Assembly: GCA_937892085.1 (NCBI GenBank)
Contig: CALAVD010000231.1
Span: 1-12,521 of the forward strand
Direction of reading: 5' to 3'
Origin: an uncultured Prevotellaceae bacterium
Lineage (GTDB): Bacteria; Bacteroidota; Bacteroidia; Bacteroidales; Muribaculaceae
DNA: 12,521 nucleotides
This document shows positions 6,513-12,521 of the stretch, one piece after another; positions within the stretch are counted from its first letter, which is position 1; every line of letters starts with the position of its first letter. The notes below the pieces were generated by a model. That model was not told where the DNA came from. It did no database searches and saw nothing but the letters and a program-made list of their open reading frames with translations. Position numbers and translations under genes: made by a program.

Positions 6513-6877
6513 AAAAGTCTCTTGTGGATGCGACGGAAGTTGTCATCGCTGGCAATGAGAGATGCAGCACGGTCCTTATAGTCGTCACCCCATATTGAGG
6601 AGGCAAGCACACCCAGGTAAGCACGTTCACGGTCCACATCGATAGCTGCTTTTATCAAACGATCGATTTGAGGTGCAAATCTCTCTTTATCAATGGCGTT
6701 GATGTAACGAGCGGTGCTTACTACAAACTGCCCTGTTTTATCAACCTTGATGATGTTGTCAACCAACTTGTCAACATCTTTCTCAAAGCCATCACTGTTA
6801 ATATTATTGGCTATATACTCGTAGGTTAACAAGCCATTTTCGTCTTTCTCAAGTCGTTTTCTTTGTTCAGGGTCCAT
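6497..6877 (-). CDS. Conserved-looking protein of unknown function with tandem helical repeats (126 residues)
   Basis: I do not recognise a named family. The protein has no signal peptide or membrane segment, is charged, and probably all-helical and cytoplasmic. Residues 35-70 and 71-106 look like two copies of a 36-residue unit. VDKLVDNIIKVDKTGQFVV aligns with IDRLIKAAIDVDRERAYLG, and YINAID with SIWGDD, giving about 8 identities and many conservative matches. A partial copy (YIANNI ... residues 21-34) seems to precede them. This pattern recalls HEAT/ARM-like helical pairs, but that is inference. The ATG at 6877 has a fitting promoter just upstream and no Shine-Dalgarno sequence. It is the first gene of the unit with the exported isomerase and the M16 peptidase. 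Coding is supported by the promoter, the uninterrupted frame, the repeat structure and tight spacing. Confidence 0.8.
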   Translation of the reverse strand: MDPEQRKRLEKDENGLLTYEYIANNINSDGFEKDVDKLVDNIIKVDKTGQFVVSTARYINAIDKERFAPQIDRLIKAAIDVDRERAYLGVLASSIWGDDYKDRAASLIASDDNFRRIHKRLFPIGI

Positions 6878-6897
6878 ATAATATAGATTTTAATCTG

Positions 6898-6927
6898 CAA
6901 ATATAGACAAAATTTCATAATTACAAA
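6898..6927 (-). promoter_or_regulatory. Bacteroidota-type promoter for the unknown protein-isomerase-M16 operon
   Basis: TATATTTG at 6905-6898 on the minus strand is an exact match to the -7 consensus TAnnTTTG, and TTTG at 6927-6924 matches the -33 element. The 18-base spacer is one short of the usual 19-21. The transcript would start near 6891 and have a leader of only about 14 bases before the ATG at 6877. The rest of the gap (6928-7053) shows no gene I can support. Confidence 0.7.
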
Positions 6928-7053
6928 AATTTGAATTAATGAAACACTTGAAATCACGATTTTTGGACAGAGCAGTGCAGAGTCAACTGGCAAATTTGGG
7001 CAAAACAGCGACGCCACATTTTATAAATAATGGGCGTTTAATAAATGATAATT

Positions 7054-7103
7054 TGCTCCCCTATTTGCTTATCTTTATTAAGAATAGCAGATGTAGGGGA
7101 GCA
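7054..7103 (-). terminator. Long stem-loop after sprA, probable transcript end
   Basis: TGCTCCCCTA (7054-7063) and TAGGGGAGCA (7094-7103) form a perfect 10-base stem. Inside it, TGCTTATCTT (7066-7075) pairs at 8 of 10 positions with AAGAATAGCA (7080-7089) around a 4-base loop. It lies 18 bases after the sprA stop. The minus-strand flank is AT-rich (AATTATCATTTATT) but lacks a true T-run, so it may be a weak or factor-assisted terminator or an mRNA-protecting hairpin. Confidence 0.6.
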
Positions 7104-7121
7104 TTTCCGTTAGAAAGTTTT

Positions 7122-10100
7122 TTACTTCGTCAGTGATATGTTGATTGATAACCCGTAGTTAGTGTTGGTGGTTGGGTAAGAGCTTGACGATACAAGTGGC
7201 GTGTTCACTTGATGGTCGAAGAAAGCTCCAAGCGTTATGCGCTTGCTCATCACATAGTTGGCAGCGAAGTTTATGCCTAATGTGCGAGTGCCACTTGTCG
7301 CTTGAGTAGTATTTACATCAATCTTACGAATCAAGGCGGTGTTGTTGTTGAGTTGCAAGTTGAAGTTCAGAGTCAAGTCGTTGTTGATGTTCTCTTGTTT
7401 CTTCTTCATTTTGAGAACAGTGTTGAAATTGGCAATCTTGTAGCTTGCTCCTATTACGAACGACTTTTGCAGAGTTTCAACAAGTTGCAATGAAGAGATG
7501 TTGAGCGCCAGAGTACGAGAGTCGCGATACTCCATATTGAAACTCAAATCATTCTTCAGCGTGGCGTTGATACCGATTAGTGGCGCAAATTTCTCGGTGA
7601 TAGTCACCGACGAGATATTATATGGAGAGTTAGGGATAGGATTGCCGGTGAGAGCATCTTGAGTAAAGCCAAGCCCCTCGCCTATCGTTACCCAGTCGGT
7701 ATAGCTTGAGAAGCTGCCCACCGAGTAGGTACACTGGTAAGCATGAGTGAGCGTGAGGCTCTTGAGAAATTTCTTCACTGCAGGAATCTTTGACAGTCCA
7801 TCGTAGGTTACACGCCAGTTTGGCAAGATACTCTTCAGTCCTGGGAATGGGTTCAAATCAACCTTCTTGGCATCTTTCCCTGAATAAGCCGCCATGAATG
7901 CAGGAATCATAACATCGCTACCGGCGGGATTGATAGTGCCATTCTCGGGATTGAACGCTGTGCCTGGATAACCTGTCCCTCGCAAGAAACCGCGCTCTGG
8001 GTAGTCGCGACCAAGATACTGCTGCTCGAGTCGTCCTGCAACAATAGGTATGTTGTTCAGAAATTTATTGAAAGCCTCGCTGTAGTATTCATTGTCGGCC
8101 GACATGCCTCTAAGAGCAGTCGCAATCGCAATATGTGTCTTGGTGTAAGAGCCCGAGTAGAGCACACCCACGTCATCATACATAAACTGAATTTGATTGG
8201 TGCGGTTGTCTGTGCGGTTACCAGTGAGGGTGATCTTGAGACCATTGATGGGTTCTACTATCACTTCTGCGCTGAACTCTTGCGTCTTTGAGAATAATGC
8301 GGGTGACGTCTGTGTGGAGTCGCCCAGCAACCATCCATTTCTCTTTGCTTTGTCAATATAGCCTTCACCCACAAATCCAAAGGCAAAGTCCAGACCTGGT
8401 GCCATCACGTCATAATGGGTGTTCTGACCAAATGCATCGCCCACATTGGGCACGAATTGTGGTATCGACATCGACTGAGTTTGACGCCATTTCACGTTCA
8501 CACTCTTGACACTAATCGCCAGTCGTGTTAGATATTGAGCAAACTCAGTGCCAAAGTTCTTCTTATCGCTTGCAGTCACTTCAGTAACTGTAACCTTAAT
8601 GCTCGTGGAATCACGGTTTAATATCTCAATGTTATTGTTGTCTTTAACATTATATTTAATGGGATATCGCTTGCCGTCGATGGTAGTGGCAGTGACTCTC
8701 ACTTTTTTCACGTTCATGTTATGCTTGAAAACAGTTGTGGTGTCGGCATTGAGCTGGAACGTGCGGTCAAATTTCTTGGCCTTCTTTTTCTTGTCATCTT
8801 TTTTGTCTTTACTATTTCGGCTTCCCGACGAGGAGAATCGCTTCTGCACATCTTTCACGTATGGAAGTTTGCCATACAATGTCTCGAGGTTGAAACGGGT
8901 GTCTATATTCAGCGACGATTGGTTGGAAATGTTGTTGCCTGAGAAGACGTCGGCAATCGTAGTGCCTCGATCCCATCTATAAGTGGCATTATAGGTGGCA
9001 TTGGCAGTGATGAAACTCAATATTGGAATAGCGTTGAATGGAGCCTTGTAAGATGCAGTGAAGGTCTGATTGTAGGCCCAGGGGGTTCCGAGATCCTTGA
9101 TACTGCGCCACACGCTATCACGCCAGTCGCGGTATTCATCAGGGAAGAGTTTTTTGTTCACTTGTCCCATTGGCTCAAGGATGTGAGCCGTCGTCTGGCT
9201 GTTGAACGACATGTTTATCGACTTGGTGAAATTCCAAGACAAGGCAAACTGTCTATCCCACAAGAAGTTCTTGCTCACCGATGCCGGCAATACAATATCG
9301 ACATCAGTCTCATTGCGAGTTTGCTGCTCATAATAGTACCTAGAGATGTTTGTGCTGAATGCCAGCGAGTTTGGCAGCCAACGGAACTCCCATTCGCGGA
9401 AGAACTTCATGTTTTTGTTTTTCGCGTCAATGGCTTTTTCAAGTGGCTTGAACGGTTTGATGTATGGCGTCCAGGTGTATTGCATACTTCCGCGATAGTC
9501 ATTGGTATTCTCATACACATAGTCGGGATTTGACTTGTGGGTTTTGTTGAACGAGTAATTGAACGTGAAGTTTGCAGGATCCCAAGGCATGGGATTCTTG
9601 CTCTTAACATCAAATTTCAAGCCTGAGATTGAGAAGTTCTTGACAATCGTCTCACTCACGGCGTAAGCCTTGATAGAATCTTTCTGTTCTTCGGTAGAGC
9701 ATGCGTCGAGAGCGTCTTTGAGCAAGATGTCCTCATCAAGTGGGTTATATTTTGGCGTAATCTTCTCGTTACTGTAGGAGAAATAGACTGGAGCATGAAG
9801 TTTCACCTTCTCGGGGACGAAACGACCCATGTCGGCCTGAACTGCCACATTGTATTGGTCGTAATTGTCACGGCGACGATTATTCATGCTCTGGTCAACT
9901 GAACCAAAGCCACTTGTCTCTTTGTGCCACCCTACATTTACAACACCAATATCGCTAAGGTTAAGGCTCATTGAGGCCTTGGCTGCCCAACCGCCCTCAC
10001 TGTCAAAGTCGGTAACTCTTAGCTCATCTACCCACACCACGAAGTCCTTAGTTGTTCCAGCGGTGTTGTTTCTCACACCAATCAGCATCACCCTCACTTT

Positions 10101-12521
10101 GCTCAATGAAGGATTACCCATCACATAGACATGGTTGCGGGGATTATTAGGGTCTTGCTCTTCATATCTTTGAGTATAAGACACATCGGGATTTCCTGCC
10201 ATTTTCTCGGCATTGCGATTTTTCTTGGCAGCAGTGAGAATGTCTAAGTCGAGGTCGAGCATGTTCTCGTTGGGCCACACTGCCAGTCGATCGGCTGAGC
10301 TATTGTTGCTGTAATGTCCCGGAGGAGTTACCATCAATGGTATCTCATACTCGTAGTAGTTGTTCTTCACATCCGAGCCCATGCGCACGAAGAGTGAAAT
10401 ATCACCGCTCTTGAGGTTGGTGGCATCATTGATGAATGCCTCGTTGTGAACAAACATTTGCAGGCGCTTGTAGGTGCGCAGGTCAAGATTGGTGTTGCGA
10501 TATACGCCGCGAGCATCACCGGCCTCAAGGCCTTCTACCTTCATTTGCATTGACTGCTCATTGAGCTGGGTGATTTGAGATTGCCCTGAATCGATGATAC
10601 GTGTAACGCCTGGAGGCAGCACATAGTTGACTGGCTCACGGCTGGCATTTTCCTCGATATTCACAGTGTTGACATCAATGCTTCCATTGCCGGGCATGTC
10701 GCCACGAGCATTGAGATTATAGTCATAGTTGCGCCACTCGCCTCTGACGAGCTCAAGGGTGGCAAATCGCAGGTGAGTGGTCTCTTTAAAGCCTGTCATG
10801 AACATACGCATAAAGCGAATGGATGAGAAGTCGTTGATGGCACCCACCACCTTTTCATAACTCTTGATAGGAATGCAGAATTGGTACCAAGTGACGTGCT
10901 GGTCTTGGCCATTGCGGGTGCGCTGCACCGACTCTTGCTTGTCGATGATAAAGTTCTTACCCACCTGAAGGTCTTCGGGACGAATCGACACCTTGTATTG
11001 GAAATAACGCTCATATTCATTAAGAGTGTTATCTTGGTTGATGTCCTCCACATCGGGCACGCTGCGAGCACTTTGATACATGCCGTCGGCTGCATCTTCT
11101 TGAGAGAGTGAGTTGCCTTCGGTGCCATTATAGTGCTTATATCGCTCTAAAATAGAGAGCCTCTGTTCGTCATAGTCATATCCACGATAGAAGTGGTAGT
11201 TGTCGCCTGCTGGGTCGTTGATGGGTGAGAATTGGTCTTCTTCCATCAATGCTATAGTCTCGGCAGGAAGAGTCTGACGCAATTTGTCAACATATTCTTT
11301 ATAAGCTGGATAAATCTGTTCGTCATTGGTGCTCAATCCGTTGAGACCCAAGTCCTGCCTGATTCGAGAGCCGGTAGCAGTCTCGAAGGCATAGGTTAGC
11401 GATGATTTCGATGCTACCCTACCCCACACGGTCTCATTCAGGGGCGAAGTGTCGGTGTCGGTGTATGGCAGACCGTTCTCATAGCTCTTCAGTCCATCCT
11501 TCAGAATATCCTCGCTGATCTCACCTAAGTTTATATAGAAGTCTCCACCCTCAGTGTTGGGGTTGTTTTCATCAAGGAATGGGTCAAGGAGCCAGAACTT
11601 GATATACTCCACATTATTAGTGACAAAGTCGGTGTTCTCAATTTTGCGCATGATACCGCCCCAGCGAGTCTCGGGGTTGAGAAGGTTGCCACTTGCATCA
11701 ATGTTCTCGGCGTCAAGGTTATAGGGGCCACGTTCTTTGGGATAGAACGAGAGGTTCAAGGTCTGAATCGTAGATGACTCACCGCAGTTCAGCTCACGAC
11801 CGGGGAACACCTCGGTGTAAGGAATCTCACGTACGTAAGGATTTGACAACTGATCAAGGTCGTTCTTGATATATCCAGGAACGAACGATGAGTTGCGCTG
11901 AGTAAACAGGCGGTCGATATAATACCATGACAGTAACGAGCGATTTTTGCCATAATTTATATCGTTAGACAAAGCTGCCTCTGGGAACAAAGCATCATTA
12001 GCGTTGTCATAAGGTGTAGATGCTAAGAACCAAGAGTACGGAGAACGCAAATCAACACCTGTCTGAGTCGATTCAAAGTCGTCGATATAAGAGCTGCCGG
12101 CATTGGAGCCAGTTCGTGATTGATGTGGCAGCAGTTGGGCAAACTCGCCATTAATGTTCACTTGCGAGGGTGCTGTGGCATTTACTGTAGGTATCTTGTT
12201 CAGCAAGTTGGTGAGCCACATGAAGTCCGATTTATATGAAATGCGAGCGCCCCAAATGGTGTTGTTCACTATTTCATTGCCAATCGCAACTTTCTCGACG
12301 ATGTTGCGCTCGCCATAATGCATGACCGTGCCGCCAATGTGGAAATTGTCGTTGAAGGCATAGTCTAAGTCTAGTCCCAGCAAAGTCTTGCGCTGCTGGC
12401 TGAATGTAGATTGATTCTCAAGCGAAACACTTATGTTGGTGCCCGCATCAATGATGCTCTGGTTGGTAATGGTCACCGTTCCCATTGTGTAGTCAACGGT
12501 ATAGTCGCTGTTCTCGGTAAG
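7122..12521 (-). CDS. sprA: Type IX secretion outer-membrane translocon SprA, C-terminal 1799 residues (5' end outside window)
   Basis: SprA (Sov in Porphyromonas) is the very large beta-barrel that moves folded proteins across the outer membrane in the type IX system and supports gliding in some relatives. The frame is open from the right edge (beginning LTENSDYTVDYTMG) to TAA at 7122; about 600 N-terminal residues of the usual 2300-2500 are missing. Family signatures include DYTVDYTMGTVTITNQS (about 12506-12456), KTLLGLDLDY (about 12390), SYIDDFES (about 12092), FYPKERGPYN (about 11747), RWGGIMR (about 11666), WLLDPFL (about 11594), GEISEDILKDG (about 11525) and a C-terminal strand-rich end closing with YGLSINISLTK. 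A Lys-rich stretch (KDKKDDKKKKAKK, about 8812-8772) probably lies in a periplasmic loop. The frame is uninterrupted and base use matches its neighbours. A stem-loop follows the stop. Confidence 0.96.
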   Translation of the reverse strand, partial: LTENSDYTVDYTMGTVTITNQSIIDAGTNISVSLENQSTFSQQRKTLLGLDLDYAFNDNFHIGGTVMHYGERNIVEKVAIGNEIVNNTIWGARISYKSDFMWLTNLLNKIPTVNATAPSQVNINGEFAQLLPHQSRTGSNAGSSYIDDFESTQTGVDLRSPYSWFLASTPYDNANDALFPEAALSNDINYGKNRSLLSWYYIDRLFTQRNSSFVPGYIKNDLDQLSNPYVREIPYTEVFPGRELNCGESSTIQTLNLSFYPKERGPYNLDAENIDASGNLLNPETRWGGIMRKIENTDFVTNNVEYIKFWLLDPFLDENNPNTEGGDFYINLGEISEDILKDGLKSYENGLPYTDTDTSPLNETVWGRVASKSSLTYAFETATGSRIRQDLGLNGLSTNDEQIYPAYKEYVDKLRQTLPAETIALMEEDQFSPINDPAGDNYHFYRGYDYDEQRLSILERYKHYNGTEGNSLSQEDAADGMYQSARSVPDVEDINQDNTLNEYERYFQYKVSIRPEDLQVGKNFIIDKQESVQRTRNGQDQHVTWYQFCIPIKSYEKVVGAINDFSSIRFMRMFMTGFKETTHLRFATLELVRGEWRNYDYNLNARGDMPGNGSIDVNTVNIEENASREPVNYVLPPGVTRIIDSGQSQITQLNEQSMQMKVEGLEAGDARGVYRNTNLDLRTYKRLQMFVHNEAFINDATNLKSGDISLFVRMGSDVKNNYYEYEIPLMVTPPGHYSNNSSADRLAVWPNENMLDLDLDILTAAKKNRNAEKMAGNPDVSYTQRYEEQDPNNPRNHVYVMGNPSLSKVRVMLIGVRNNTAGTTKDFVVWVDELRVTDFDSEGGWAAKASMSLNLSDIGVVNVGWHKETSGFGSVDQSMNNRRRDNYDQYNVAVQADMGRFVPEKVKLHAPVYFSYSNEKITPKYNPLDEDILLKDALDACSTEEQKDSIKAYAVSETIVKNFSISGLKFDVKSKNPMPWDPANFTFNYSFNKTHKSNPDYVYENTNDYRGSMQYTWTPYIKPFKPLEKAIDAKNKNMKFFREWEFRWLPNSLAFSTNISRYYYEQQTRNETDVDIVLPASVSKNFLWDRQFALSWNFTKSINMSFNSQTTAHILEPMGQVNKKLFPDEYRDWRDSVWRSIKDLGTPWAYNQTFTASYKAPFNAIPILSFITANATYNATYRWDRGTTIADVFSGNNISNQSSLNIDTRFNLETLYGKLPYVKDVQKRFSSSGSRNSKDKKDDKKKKAKKFDRTFQLNADTTTVFKHNMNVKKVRVTATTIDGKRYPIKYNVKDNNNIEILNRDSTSIKVTVTEVTASDKKNFGTEFAQYLTRLAISVKSVNVKWRQTQSMSIPQFVPNVGDAFGQNTHYDVMAPGLDFAFGFVGEGYIDKAKRNGWLLGDSTQTSPALFSKTQEFSAEVIVEPINGLKITLTGNRTDNRTNQIQFMYDDVGVLYSGSYTKTHIAIATALRGMSADNEYYSEAFNKFLNNIPIVAGRLEQQYLGRDYPERGFLRGTGYPGTAFNPENGTINPAGSDVMIPAFMAAYSGKDAKKVDLNPFPGLKSILPNWRVTYDGLSKIPAVKKFLKSLTLTHAYQCTYSVGSFSSYTDWVTIGEGLGFTQDALTGNPIPNSPYNISSVTITEKFAPLIGINATLKNDLSFNMEYRDSRTLALNISSLQLVETLQKSFVIGASYKIANFNTVLKMKKKQENINNDLTLNFNLQLNNNTALIRKIDVNTTQATSGTRTLGINFAANYVMSKRITLGAFFDHQVNTPLVSSSSYPTTNTNYGLSINISLTK

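Noticed and set aside
7014..7053. Possible small RNA or extra promoter in the right part of the sprA downstream gap
   Set aside because: No TAnnTTTG with a TTTG partner and no stable stem besides 7054-7103 could be found.
6939..7136. Plus-strand frame of 65 codons across the gap and the 3' end of sprA
   Set aside because: It overlaps sprA and the stem-loop, has no recognisable promoter, and its composition looks like non-coding AT-rich DNA.
8772..8812. Lys/Asp-rich stretch in SprA, considered as a frameshift or foreign insert
   Set aside because: The frame continues on both sides into SprA-like sequence, and charged low-complexity loops are acceptable in this protein.
8548..8982. Plus-strand frame of 144 codons inside sprA
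   Set aside because: It is antisense to well-conserved SprA sequence; its hydrophobic look comes from the complement of the Lys-rich stretch.

Overview
The window looks like a core chromosomal segment of a Bacteroidota genome, most likely a Bacteroidales gut or oral lineage. The evidence is a C-terminal fragment of SprA (the type IX secretion outer-membrane translocon), a large DUF349-repeat protein of the Bacteroidota type, promoter cores of the form TAnnTTTG, and the lack of clear Shine-Dalgarno sequences before most genes. I cannot fix the genus from the sequence alone. I see no insertion sequence, phage gene, CRISPR array, tRNA or rRNA, and no stretch over 300 bases without a gene.

All seven protein genes lie on the minus strand, so transcription runs from right to left. 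From the right edge: sprA (12521 to 7122, 5' end cut off) ends at a long stem-loop (7054-7103). A 244-base gap follows and carries a good Bacteroidota-type promoter (6898-6927). That promoter should drive a compact three-gene unit: a 126-residue protein of unknown function with tandem helical repeats (6497-6877), an exported cyclophilin-type peptidyl-prolyl isomerase (5587-6471), and a cytosolic M16 zinc peptidase (4341-5579). The unit ends at a clear hairpin with a T-run (4282-4310).

A second promoter-like region (4201-4232) and a small leader hairpin precede a 679-residue protein with an acidic N-terminus and five DUF349 repeats (2111-4150). Next come a perfect 15-base inverted repeat in a 65-base gap (2063-2100), a polyprenyl-phosphate sugar-1-phosphate transferase that starts at GTG (654-2045), and recQ 15 bases later (638 to the left edge, 3' end cut off).

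Functional links are mostly inference. SprA moves folded proteins across the outer membrane. The exported isomerase next to it could assist envelope or secreted proteins. The sugar transferase starts a lipid-linked glycan that could serve capsule, O-antigen or the glycolipid anchor of secreted proteins. The DUF349 protein, M16 peptidase and RecQ look like housekeeping genes.

There is no obvious new defence or mobile system. The least explained part is the DUF349/sugar-transferase gap. A perfect stem holds a promoter-like core in its loop, and its 3' arm carries a GGAG and an ATG followed at once by TAG, in frame with the transferase.
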